From Bacteroidales bacterium UBA5507 (GTDB lineage: Bacteria; Bacteroidota; Bacteroidia; Bacteroidales; Lentimicrobiaceae): 64,000 nt of DNA. The notes under the pieces were generated by a model that searched no databases, was not told the DNA's origin, and saw nothing but the letters and a program-made list of their open reading frames with translations. A program made the translations under genes and the position numbers. Positions 1 to 7,531 of this stretch are shown in pieces. The stretch spans positions 1-64,000 of the forward strand of contig DIOT01000027.1 of the NCBI GenBank assembly GCA_002426195.1. Direction: 5' to 3'. Positions within the stretch are counted from its first letter, which is position 1. Every line of letters begins with the position of its first letter.

Positions 1-257
1 TCAAAAGTTAAACTTTTATTTTTTGGGTTGTAATATCCTTTAATAGTAGCTTTTGTTTCGTTAACACCTTGGAAATCACTTATTGAATGTCCTGTGATAG
101 TATTATCACGATTCAGCTTATAAATAATCCGATAACTCTGTACCTCAGCTTTTTGGATTACAATTGCCCCGGTTAGCATAATATCCTGTGCAGTAGCCAC
201 ATATGTGAAAAGAACAAAAACTGTTAGTAATAAGTAGGTGCAGCGTGTTTTATTCAT
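1..257 (-). CDS. Partial secreted protein of unknown function
   Basis: The ATG lies at 257 on the minus strand and the frame stays open to the window edge, so about 85 N-terminal residues are visible and the C-terminus is missing. It starts with a clear signal peptide (MNKTRCTYLLLTVFVLFT, then an Ala-rich cleavage region ending VATAQ) followed by a beta-rich segment containing YRIIYKLNRDNTITGHS and GYYNPKNKSLTF. The protein is therefore exported, probably to the periplasm or cell surface. I do not recognise a named domain, and the visible part gives no catalytic motif. It is divergent from the YqaE-family gene that follows, with a very short shared upstream region. Confidence 0.7.
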   Translation of the reverse strand, partial: MNKTRCTYLLLTVFVLFTYVATAQDIMLTGAIVIQKAEVQSYRIIYKLNRDNTITGHSISDFQGVNETKATIKGYYNPKNKSLTF

Positions 258-305
258 TACCTTTATCCAATGAAAATTACCATGTTTAACATAAAATGTA
301 AAGTT

Positions 306-659
306 ATGAAAATTTCATTACCAAGGCTGGCAAGTGTTTTACTACTGTTTGCGTTCATGCTTGGTTTCGTGAATGTTGCAGATGCAGCCTACGCAGGAAA
401 AAAGAAACAAGCAACCACAGAAGCAGTTGCAAATGACGGGTCGGAAGTTACTATGATTTCTCCTGCACCTGTTACACCGGTGGCCCCTCAGGCTGATGAT
501 ACCACTATTTTGTTGGTAATTCTCAGCTTTATTCTACCTCCCCTTGCAGTTTACCTTCTTTATGATGAAGCAGGAACTCCATTTATTGTAAATCTGATTC
601 TGACATTGCTGTTCTGGGTTCCAGGTGTAATCCATGCATTGTATCATGTACTTAAATAA
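306..659 (+). CDS. YqaE/Pmp3 family membrane protein with N-terminal extension
   Basis: The last 50 residues match the small YqaE/Pmp3 (UPF0057) family: two hydrophobic helices with the hallmark stretches SFILPPLAVYLLYD and VPGVIHALYHVLK. Family members are usually about 52 residues, sit in the inner membrane and are linked to stress and membrane potential. Here the domain follows a signal-like hydrophobic segment (MKISLPRLASVLLLFAF) and a 40-residue Lys/Thr/Pro-rich linker, an architecture common in Bacteroidota. An upstream ATG exists at 270, but that leaves only 12 bp to the divergent gene; the ATG at 306 gives the better signal sequence, so I chose it. A strong intrinsic terminator follows at 685-711. 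Confidence 0.82.
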   Translation: MKISLPRLASVLLLFAFMLGFVNVADAAYAGKKKQATTEAVANDGSEVTMISPAPVTPVAPQADDTTILLVILSFILPPLAVYLLYDEAGTPFIVNLILTLLFWVPGVIHALYHVLK

Positions 660-684
660 AAAGTAAATGATCAAGATGATACTG

Positions 685-711
685 AGCCGGGCATTTGTCC
701 GGCTTTTTTTT
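685..711 (+). terminator. Intrinsic terminator after the YqaE-family gene
   Basis: AGCCGG (685-690) pairs with CCGGCT (699-704) around an 8-nt loop, followed by a run of T to 711. It overlaps the stop codon of the convergent nitroreductase gene at 710-712. Confidence 0.8.
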
Positions 712-1243
712 AGTATTTGTTCCAGCTGCTTACTTCCTCGAGAGATTTTCTTTTCTTTTCTCTGGTTGGACCATCTGCGTATCCGATAGTAATAATTAGC
801 GGAATGCGCTTGCCGCGATCGACATTCAATAATTTTTTGATCTTTTTCTCATTGAACCACCCTATGATGCATGTACCTAAGCCAAGATCTGTCGCCTGCA
901 AGCAGAACTGATTAACAGCTATGCCAACATCGATCAGCCAGTAGGGTTTGTTTTGAATGACACTTCCTACGGACGAAAGAATGTTCTGTTTCTCAACGAC
1001 CACCACTGCTATAGTTGGTGCTGATGCCACGAATTTGTTCATTCCCATGCTTGCTGCATATTCAGCTATCTGTTTTCTTATTGACGGATCATCAATCATA
1101 ATAAACTTCCACGGTTGCGAATTATTCGCTGAAGGTGATAGTCTTGCGGTTTCAAGGCATTGTATCAACTTTTCCTTTTCAACTGATCTATCCTCGTATT
1201 TCCTGTCGCTTTGACGTATTTTGACAAGTTCTTTAAATTCCAT
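710..1243 (-). CDS. Nitroreductase family protein
   Basis: FMN-dependent nitroreductase-fold protein of 177 residues, a normal length for the compact NfnB/FRase-like branch. The N-terminal RQSDRKYEDRSVEKEKL and SPSANNSQPWKFI motifs form the FMN phosphate and ring binding region. GLGTCIIGWF near residue 122 is the second conserved FMN-contact segment. Proteins of this fold reduce nitroaromatics, quinones or other electrophiles with NAD(P)H in the cytoplasm; the natural substrate cannot be read from sequence. It is monocistronic and convergent with the YqaE-family gene. Confidence 0.88.
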   Translation of the reverse strand: MEFKELVKIRQSDRKYEDRSVEKEKLIQCLETARLSPSANNSQPWKFIMIDDPSIRKQIAEYAASMGMNKFVASAPTIAVVVVEKQNILSSVGSVIQNKPYWLIDVGIAVNQFCLQATDLGLGTCIIGWFNEKKIKKLLNVDRGKRIPLIITIGYADGPTREKKRKSLEEVSSWNKY

Positions 1244-1363
1244 AGCATTAATTTTCCAGCAAGTTAATAAGAAAATTAATCGAGATCAATATAGCCCTTT
1301 TACTATTTGAGATTGAAAACAGCAGGGTGTATTAAACAATCTGAGATTGGGAAGTATAATTAC

Positions 1364-1400
1364 AAAAAAAGACTAACAATTGAATATCAATTTGCTAGTC
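1364..1400 (-). terminator. Intrinsic terminator of tRNA-CAU
   Basis: On the minus strand a 13-bp stem with one bulged A (arms 1387-1400 and 1371-1383, loop of 3 nt) is followed by seven T residues (1364-1370). It lies just downstream of the tRNA gene. Confidence 0.8.
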
Positions 1401-1414
1401 TTTTAACTTTTTTG

Positions 1415-1488
1415 TGGGCCCACCTGGACTTGAACCAGGGACCACCTGATTATGAGTCAGGTGCTCTAACCGACTGAGCTATAGGCCC
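1415..1488 (-). tRNA. tRNA with CAU anticodon, probably tRNA-Ile2
   Basis: A 74-nt cloverleaf: acceptor stem GGGCCTA/TGGGCCC (one mismatch), D-arm GCTCAGTCGGTTAGAGC, anticodon stem CTGAC/TCAGG region with loop CTCATAA, and T-arm CCTGGTTCAAGTCCAGG. The CCA end is not encoded. A CAU anticodon can be Met or lysidine-modified Ile2. The GACTCATAATC anticodon arm and GGTTCAAGTCCAG T-arm resemble E. coli ileX more than elongator tRNA-Met, so I favour Ile2, which needs TilS to become isoleucine-accepting. Confidence 0.9.
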
Positions 1489-1518
1489 GGCAATCACTTA
1501 TTTTAGTGATTGGGAATG

Positions 1519-1549
1519 CAAATGTACAAAAGAGTAATATACTTTCAAC
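1519..1549 (-). promoter_or_regulatory. Bacteroidota-type promoter of tRNA-CAU
   Basis: On the minus strand, GTTG (1549-1546) and TACATTTG (1526-1519) are separated by 19 nt. This matches the TTTG / TAnnTTTG signature of the Bacteroidota housekeeping sigma factor. The predicted start (about 1512) is the first base of a hairpin that leads into the tRNA. Confidence 0.65.
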
Positions 1550-1641
1550 AAATGAAATCATTTTTTTCATCTTTTAACACTATCCTGTAGGAGTAACTTT
1601 TAAGCTTATATTTGTTTGATTAGATATGTAACTATAAACAG

Positions 1642-2271
1642 ATGACTTATCCTGACCTGTACGGCATTCGGAATATAGTATTTGATTTTGGCCGGGTGCT
1701 ACTTAACATAGACATTCCAAGATCACAAAGAGCCTTGGCGCAACTGGGCTTTAATCCAGGAGTAAAAGCCAGAAAAGAAAATGACGATAAGGCAGTCGTT
1801 CTTTATGAAAGCGGTAAAATTACTTCTTCTGACTTTATCAGGTTAATCCAATCGGCACTTAGAGATCCTGGAACACCTGAGAAGAAAATTATTGATGCAT
1901 GGAATGAAATGCTACTGGATTTTCCCGAGAATCACATACTTACTTTAAGAAAGCTTAAAAAGAAGTACAGGCTATTCTTGTTATCTAATAGTAATGAGTT
2001 ACATTTTGTAAAGTATACAAATGACTTCAGAATTCGCTATGGTTTCGAGATGTCGACTCTATTTGACAAAATGTGGTTCTCATTCATAGTAGGGACTGTA
2101 AAGCCAGATCCGGCAATTTTTGAATATATAATAAAGGATGGAAATCTCAATCCGGATGAGACTCTTTTTATTGATGATACACTAATGCATGTTGAAGCCG
2201 CAAAGAAAATTGGTATCAGAAGCTACCATCTTGAAGGCGAGACCGATGTGAGTGATATTTTTAATCTCTAA
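1642..2271 (+). CDS. HAD-superfamily phosphatase (subfamily IA, YihX-like)
   Basis: All four HAD motifs are visible in this 209-residue protein: motif I VFDFGRVLLN (nucleophile Asp near residue 15, with the second Asp replaced by Gly as in the YihX branch), motif II LLSNSN, motif III Lys in VKPDPAIF, and motif IV LFIDDT. The region between motifs I and II is a helical cap, as in HAD-IA enzymes. It is predicted to be a cytoplasmic Mg-dependent phosphatase for small phosphorylated metabolites; YihX acts on glucose-1-phosphate, but the substrate here is unknown. A TATATTTG -7-like element at 1607-1614 lies 27 bp upstream of the ATG. The gene stands alone. Confidence 0.87.
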   Translation: MTYPDLYGIRNIVFDFGRVLLNIDIPRSQRALAQLGFNPGVKARKENDDKAVVLYESGKITSSDFIRLIQSALRDPGTPEKKIIDAWNEMLLDFPENHILTLRKLKKKYRLFLLSNSNELHFVKYTNDFRIRYGFEMSTLFDKMWFSFIVGTVKPDPAIFEYIIKDGNLNPDETLFIDDTLMHVEAAKKIGIRSYHLEGETDVSDIFNL

Positions 2272-2301
2272 TGTATCAGATGATGCTTTTGAACTGATAT
2301 C

Positions 2302-2356
2302 ATCTCTAGGTCATCTCTAGGTCATCTCTCAGCCAAATCTAAGTCAAATCTCCCTT
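2302..2356. repeat. Five degenerate 11-bp tandem units
   Basis: Units of 11 bp start at 2302, 2313, 2324, 2335 and 2346. The first two are identical (ATCTCTAGGTC); the later ones diverge (ATCTCTCAGCC, AAATCTAAGTC, AAATCTCCCTT). The array lies between the HAD gene and the terminator of the T9SS protein. Confidence 0.75.
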
Positions 2357-2450
2357 ATACCCAGACATGACTGAGTGTTTATTCACTTTTAACCGAAAGT
2401 TGATACGAATTAATAGTGATTGATTTTTGTTAGCTTAAAAAGCCAGACAA

Positions 2451-2485
2451 AAAAAGAACCGACTCCATTTGGGTCGGTTCTTTTT
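2451..2485 (-). terminator. Bidirectional terminator between HAD and T9SS genes
   Basis: AAAAAGAACCGAC (2451-2463) is the exact reverse complement of GTCGGTTCTTTTT (2473-2485), with a 9-nt loop. The longer T run is on the minus strand, so its main role is probably to end the 623-residue T9SS protein transcript. It can also stop readthrough from the HAD gene. Confidence 0.85.
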
Positions 2486-2527
2486 GAATGTGACTCTGCT
2501 ACTGCAGAAAAAATAACGGTAAGAGTA

Positions 2528-4399
2528 TTATTTAATTATGGAAATCTTGCGTGAAACAACATTATTTCCAATAGTCAGTTTCATTACATACATTCCATTA
2601 GTGAAGGTATTGCTTTGAACAGTGATAGAATTTTTACCTGCAGGTAGATTACTTTCTTTTACACTGTAAACCAGTTTGCCAAACATGTCATACACATCTA
2701 CTCTGGCTTTTGATGCCTGGTTGAGAGTAAAGTCGATTTTGGTGAAATCACCGGCAGGATTTGGATAAACTGTAACTGCTTTATCAAACAAACCAGATTC
2801 AACACCTACCCATGAACTTATTACGTTCTCTGCATTAAGAATTTCCTTAGTTTCAGAATCTACAAGAAATCCGATTACATGAAGGTTATCATAATTCCAT
2901 GTATCCGGAAGAACATAAGAATAATGATAGCTTACTGTTTCACCAGCAGCTATTTCAGTCGGTAAACTATTGGGTGTTCCATAAGGAGTGTCGAGAATTT
3001 TCCTGGCTACATGATCATAAACCATTTGAGCTGCAGGAACCGGATTTGGTAAGGTCTCAAAGCCGCACATTACACCCTGTCCACCACCTGAATAATAGTT
3101 AGCTTGTGCCCATTGAGAAGATGTACCTGATAAACCATCTTCTGTAAAGATTACACCAAACCTTAGTTCAGAGTTTACAGCAGCAACAAATTCTGATTCA
3201 AGATCAAATGATAATTCGCGGGTTTCAGGATTCCATGCAGCATTTACAATTGCAATAGTTGCAGGACTAATTGCGTTAATTCTTCTCAGATAACCTGCTT
3301 CGAGATCTGAAGGGTCTGAATCTCCTGAAGTACGGTCAGTTGTAACACTTGGATACCCGGCAAATCCTGGGATTATACCTCCCATGGCTCCATCATAATC
3401 AGCTACAACCATAGGGTCGCCATTATGAACAGCAACACCAATCCATGTTTCAGGATATGTTTCAGCCATGTAATTCATATTGCAGGTTCCTCTTGGACAC
3501 CATCCACACCATGTTCCGGTTGCTTCTTCGGCCAATACTTTTTTTGCAGGCAGATATGGAACAGCTGATACAAGTTTGGTAATAGTATTATTTTCCATAT
3601 TCAAATCCTGACCGCTATTTACATTATCAACAGTTACAACTATTTCGTATGGTCCGGGTTCTCCAACATTTATAGGAATATTGTGAGTGAAATTATGGAT
3701 AGCACCAAGTGCCAGATTTATTCCGGTTACTGAATAGACTTGTTCAGGACCACCATTAACGGTATATGAAACATCGTATGAGGTAATGTTGGTTGTACCT
3801 TCATTCATTACTTTACCTTTTAATGAGAATGAAGTTCCTCCTTCAACAAATTTAGGAACATCAACAGATGACAAAACAGCGTCAAGTGCCAGAGGACTGA
3901 ATAATTTTATATCGTCAATAAACCAATAATCTACATTATACAGATTACCGGAAATAAAAATACTGAATTGGAAATCAGCTTGTCCGATATCAGTTAATTG
4001 AACAATCTGAGTTTTAGGACCCTGATTACTACTAGGTGCTAATTGCCATGCTACCTGCCATTCGCCTGTACCGAAACGTGTTGCAACACCAATGGTTACA
4101 CCGGCTGAATAGTAGTCGTAAAAATGTTTAAGGGATAGTACCGCATCGTCAATACCGGTCATATCAATTACCGGAGAAATGACTCTTGAAGTAGTGTTCT
4201 GTTGGATATAGGTAAATTTTAGCTCGGGAGCTTCACCACCGGCACTTGTTGAAGGAGAAATTGACCACTGGGCGGGAACACCTTCTTTAGTCCAGCCTGC
4301 AGGGAATGTACCTTCACTGAAGTCTTCATACAAATAAACCTGCCCATAACTAAGCGCAGTAATTAGCATCGAGAATAACAGCACGTAAACTTTTTTCAT
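2528..4399 (-). CDS. T9SS-exported Omp28-related thioredoxin-fold protein
   Basis: This 623-residue surface or secreted protein has a signal peptide (residues 1-19, ending ALSYGQ). A choice-of-anchor-J-like jelly-roll follows (about 23-168, EDFSEGTFPAGWTKEG to YWFIDDIKLF). Next is a CARDB-like Ig domain (about 173-278). An Omp28-related domain begins around 285 with EEATGTWCGWCPRG, where Cys298 and Cys301 form a thioredoxin-like CxxC. The last 80 residues are a type A T9SS sorting domain (VYPNPAGDFTKIDF to MKLTIGNNVVSRKISIIK). Omp28-type domains are known in Bacteroidota outer-membrane proteins, but their function is unclear. The CxxC hints at extracellular disulfide chemistry, which is inference. 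Single gene, with a terminator at 2451-2485. Confidence 0.9.
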   Translation of the reverse strand: MKKVYVLLFSMLITALSYGQVYLYEDFSEGTFPAGWTKEGVPAQWSISPSTSAGGEAPELKFTYIQQNTTSRVISPVIDMTGIDDAVLSLKHFYDYYSAGVTIGVATRFGTGEWQVAWQLAPSSNQGPKTQIVQLTDIGQADFQFSIFISGNLYNVDYWFIDDIKLFSPLALDAVLSSVDVPKFVEGGTSFSLKGKVMNEGTTNITSYDVSYTVNGGPEQVYSVTGINLALGAIHNFTHNIPINVGEPGPYEIVVTVDNVNSGQDLNMENNTITKLVSAVPYLPAKKVLAEEATGTWCGWCPRGTCNMNYMAETYPETWIGVAVHNGDPMVVADYDGAMGGIIPGFAGYPSVTTDRTSGDSDPSDLEAGYLRRINAISPATIAIVNAAWNPETRELSFDLESEFVAAVNSELRFGVIFTEDGLSGTSSQWAQANYYSGGGQGVMCGFETLPNPVPAAQMVYDHVARKILDTPYGTPNSLPTEIAAGETVSYHYSYVLPDTWNYDNLHVIGFLVDSETKEILNAENVISSWVGVESGLFDKAVTVYPNPAGDFTKIDFTLNQASKARVDVYDMFGKLVYSVKESNLPAGKNSITVQSNTFTNGMYVMKLTIGNNVVSRKISIIK

Positions 4400-4491
4400 A
4401 AGCGATAGTTTTTAAGATTATTAAGATAATTAAAGGTTTATCCCGTAGAATTATTATAAGAATTAGGTAATCTTTAAACGTAGAAAATAGT

Positions 4492-4517
4492 AGGTAAATA
4501 TATGCATATAAATACCT
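4492..4517. promoter_or_regulatory. 26-nt near-palindrome upstream of the Omp28-like gene
   Basis: AGGTAAATATATGC followed by its near-complement GCATATAAATACCT (overlapping at the central ATGCAT) gives a palindrome with only two mismatched positions per arm. It lies about 95 bp upstream of the T9SS gene and 165 bp upstream of mnmA, in their shared divergent region. It may be an operator; no regulator is known. Confidence 0.4.
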
Positions 4518-4680
4518 CAATTGAAAGCTTTGAGAAAAAAAATTCTGTTTGATTTTAAAAAGTTAGGTATTGATACTTCATAATCAGGAGATGCAATTGG
4601 GAGGAAGGAGCTCAATAGAGGAGGTTATAATCTTATAATCACAATTTTACCTAATTTTGCGCATCAATTAATAGTAGCCC

Positions 4681-5757
4681 ATGAATATTGCCGCACTTGT
4701 GTCAGGTGGAGTCGACAGCTCCGTAATGCTTCATTTGCTTAAAGAACAAGGTCATAATCCTGTTATATTTTATATCCTCATCGGAATGAAGGACAAGGAA
4801 GGTTTCCTTGATTGTCCATCTGAAGAGGACATTGAGATAACCCGCTGGCTTGCCCGAAGGTATGGTTTGAAGATGGAAATTGTCACTCTGCAGGAAGAGT
4901 ACTGGGATACTGTTGTAGCTTATACTTTGGATGCTGTGAAGAAGGGACTGACTCCTAATCCTGATGTTATGTGCAACAGGCTTATAAAGTTCGGTGCTTT
5001 TAATGAAAAGGCAGGTGGGGATTTTGATGTCATTGCAACCGGACACTATGCACGCACCACCATAATCAATGAGACAAAGTATTTGGCCACAGCATATGAT
5101 AAAAACAAAGACCAAACGGATTTTCTTGCACAGATTACGTACGAACAGCTCAAGAAAATTGAATTTCCTATTGGTCATCTGCCGAAGCCAGAAGTAAGGA
5201 AGATTGCGGAAGAAGCAGGACTTCCAAGTGCAGCAAGAAAAGACAGCCAGGGAATTTGTTTTCTGGGAAAAGTCAATTACAATGACTTTATACGCAGGTA
5301 TGTTGGTGAGAAAGAAGGTAGTATAATTGAACTCGAGACAGGTAAGATATTAGGCAAACATCAGGGTTATTGGTTTCACACTATCGGTCAGAGAAAGGGA
5401 TTAGGTTTGTCACAGGGACCCTGGTTTGTGGTTAAAAAGGATACTCAGGAAAACATTGTTTATGTTTCAAATGGTTATGACCCATTGACTCAATATAGTG
5501 ACAAGATAAAGCTGAATGGATTTCATTTTATATCAGGTGATCCCTGGAATGATAATAGTGAATATAAAGATGTCATGTTTAAAATACGGCACACACCTGA
5601 CTTCACGAGAGGTAAATTGCAAAAGGAAGGCGAACACTATATATTACATTCAGAGGTGCCTGTATCAGGAATTGCGGCCGGCCAATTTGGTGTTGTTTAT
5701 GATTTGGAATGCAATCTGTGTTATGGAAGTGGCGAAATTGACTGGATTAGCAGTTAA
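4681..5757 (+). CDS. mnmA: tRNA-specific 2-thiouridylase MnmA
   Basis: MnmA makes 2-thiouridine at position 34 of Lys, Glu and Gln tRNAs, using ATP to activate the base and a persulfide sulfur relayed from a cysteine desulfurase. The 358-residue length is typical. The ATP-binding PP-loop is SGGVDSS (8-14). The two catalytic cysteines are visible as Cys98 in TPNPDVMCNR and Cys193 in DSQGICFLG, and GHYAR (121-125) is also conserved. The C-terminal beta-barrel (about 210-358) includes HTIGQRKGLGL. The ATG at 4681 puts the PP-loop at the expected place. A TAATTTTG -7-like box at 4652-4659 gives a short leader. Monocistronic. Confidence 0.97.
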   Translation: MNIAALVSGGVDSSVMLHLLKEQGHNPVIFYILIGMKDKEGFLDCPSEEDIEITRWLARRYGLKMEIVTLQEEYWDTVVAYTLDAVKKGLTPNPDVMCNRLIKFGAFNEKAGGDFDVIATGHYARTTIINETKYLATAYDKNKDQTDFLAQITYEQLKKIEFPIGHLPKPEVRKIAEEAGLPSAARKDSQGICFLGKVNYNDFIRRYVGEKEGSIIELETGKILGKHQGYWFHTIGQRKGLGLSQGPWFVVKKDTQENIVYVSNGYDPLTQYSDKIKLNGFHFISGDPWNDNSEYKDVMFKIRHTPDFTRGKLQKEGEHYILHSEVPVSGIAAGQFGVVYDLECNLCYGSGEIDWISS

Positions 5758-5906
5758 TAGTACCCAAATCAGGCAGTTGACCTCATGAAAAAATCTGCCA
5801 GGATGCTTTTTTAATGAAATTTTAATGTGACAGAACGGCTTCACATAATTGTCGCTCAATCAATCAATTGCAATCCATTATTGTTGTTGATATTAAAGGG
5901 CATAAT

Positions 5907-5922
5907 TTATAAGCACTTATAA
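5907..5922. promoter_or_regulatory. Perfect palindrome upstream of acpP
   Basis: TTATAAG (5907-5913) and CTTATAA (5916-5922) form perfect 7-bp arms around a 2-nt spacer. It lies about 70 bp upstream of the probable acpP promoter (TTTG 5972-5975, TTTCTTTG 5992-5999). Operator-like; no regulator can be assigned. Confidence 0.4.
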
Positions 5923-6028
5923 TAGTGTGTGTTACAGAAAAAAGGAAGGTTGATTAGTGGTCGAAATTTAGTTTGGTAATTGAAAAATTCGTTTCTTTGC
6001 ACTTCAAAACCTAAAAAGCAAAAAGAAC

Positions 6029-6265
6029 ATGTCAGACATTGCAACAAGAGTTAAAGCTATCATCGTTGATAAGCTTGGCGTTGAAGAGAAAGAAGTTACT
6101 CCCGAAGCAAGTTTCACAAATGATCTAGGAGCAGATTCTCTGGATACAGTAGAACTTATCATGGAATTCGAAAAAGAATTCAACATCGCAATTCCGGATG
6201 ACCAGGCCGAAAAAATCGGAACAGTTGGTGATGCCATTGCTTACATCGAAAACAATACTAAATAA
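6029..6265 (+). CDS. acpP: Acyl carrier protein
   Basis: A 78-residue acidic four-helix carrier protein for type II fatty acid synthesis. The 4'-phosphopantetheine attachment site is Ser37 in GADSLDTVELIM, followed by the conserved helix II acidic face that docks to Fab enzymes. It starts the acpP-fabF-rnc run, with fabF 12 bp downstream, an order found in many bacteria. The upstream region holds a weak -7-like element (TTTCTTTG at 5992-5999) and a 16-bp palindrome at 5907-5922. Confidence 0.98.
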   Translation: MSDIATRVKAIIVDKLGVEEKEVTPEASFTNDLGADSLDTVELIMEFEKEFNIAIPDDQAEKIGTVGDAIAYIENNTK

Positions 6266-6277
6266 GGGATTCCCTGA

Positions 6278-7531
6278 ATGAAGTTAAGAAGAGTTGTAGT
6301 AACCGGATTAGGTGCACTTACTCCGTTGGGTAACAATGTCCAGGACACCTGGAAAGGATTAATTAACGGAGTAAGCGGCGCTGACCAGATAACAAAGTTT
6401 GATGCCGGCAAATTCAAGACTCAATTTGCCTGTGAAGTTAAAGGATTTAATCCTTTGGACTACTTTGATCGCAAAGAGGTACGTAAGTACGATCCATATG
6501 CACAATATGGAATGGTAAGTGCCGATCAGGCTATTGTTGATTCTGGTCTTGACCTTGAGAAAGTTGATCTCGAACGCATTGGAGTTATTTGGGCATCAGG
6601 AATAGGTGGTTTGCTTACTTTTCAGGAAGAGGTTTCTGATTATGCAAAAGGTGATGGAACCCCGAGGTTCAATCCATTCTTCATACCTAAGATGATTGCC
6701 GATATAACTGCAGGGCATATTTCAATTAAGTATGGCTTTAAAGGGCCTAATTTTGCTACCGTATCCGCATGTGCATCTTCAGCAAACGCTATTGTTGATG
6801 CATTTAACTATGTGCGTATGGGCAAAGCCGATGTATTTGTCACAGGTGGTTCTGAAGCTGCTGTTAATGCAGCAGGTATAGGTGGTTTTAATGCCATGCA
6901 TGCTATATCAACCCGCAATGATGATCCTAAGACAGCATCACGTCCTTTCGATAAAGACCGTGACGGTTTCGTATTAGGCGAAGGAGCAGGAGCCCTGGTG
7001 CTTGAAGAGCTGGATCATGCTATTGCAAGAGGTGCCCGCATTTATTGTGAAGTTGTAGGCTCTGGTTTAACTGCCGATGCTTATCATATGACTGGTCCTC
7101 ACCCCGAAGGTGATGGTGCCCGCAGAGCAATGAAACTGGCTATTGAAGAAGCAGGTTTACAGATAACTGATATCGATCACATTAACACTCATGGTACTTC
7201 TACACCGCTAGGTGATGTGGCAGAGGTAAATGCTATTAGAAATCTTTTTGGCGAACACGCTCCCAAAATCAATATAAACAGCACAAAATCCATGACTGGT
7301 CACCTTCTGGGCGCTGCCGGTGCAGTGGAAGCAATCGCTGCTATACTAGCTGTTCATAATGATATCGTTCCTCCTACAATAAATCATTTTACTGATGATC
7401 CGGAGATCGATAATACACTGAACTTTACTTTTAATAAAGCTGTAAAGCGTACTGTTAATGCCGCGCTGAGTAATACTTTCGGTTTTGGCGGTCACAATGC
7501 GACTATAATCTTTAAAAAATATTCAGTGTAA
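6278..7531 (+). CDS. fabF: 3-oxoacyl-ACP synthase II (KAS II)
   Basis: FabF condenses malonyl-ACP with acyl-ACP in each elongation cycle and is important for making longer and cis-unsaturated chains. The 417-residue length is standard for the thiolase-fold family. The catalytic triad is visible: Cys165 in VSACASS, His305 in NTHGTSTPLGD and His342 in MTGHLLGAAGA, with Lys337 in NSTKS. GFGGHN near the C-terminus is the conserved gating loop. It follows acpP by 12 bp, and its TAA is directly followed by the GTG of rnc, so the three genes are probably co-transcribed. Confidence 0.98.
   Translation: MKLRRVVVTGLGALTPLGNNVQDTWKGLINGVSGADQITKFDAGKFKTQFACEVKGFNPLDYFDRKEVRKYDPYAQYGMVSADQAIVDSGLDLEKVDLERIGVIWASGIGGLLTFQEEVSDYAKGDGTPRFNPFFIPKMIADITAGHISIKYGFKGPNFATVSACASSANAIVDAFNYVRMGKADVFVTGGSEAAVNAAGIGGFNAMHAISTRNDDPKTASRPFDKDRDGFVLGEGAGALVLEELDHAIARGARIYCEVVGSGLTADAYHMTGPHPEGDGARRAMKLAIEEAGLQITDIDHINTHGTSTPLGDVAEVNAIRNLFGEHAPKININSTKSMTGHLLGAAGAVEAIAAILAVHNDIVPPTINHFTDDPEIDNTLNFTFNKAVKRTVNAALSNTFGFGGHNATIIFKKYSV

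Noticed and set aside
4702..5178. A 158-residue open frame antisense to mnmA
   Set aside because: It lies entirely inside a certain gene, has no recognisable domain and no promoter or start context; it is a by-product of mnmA codon use.
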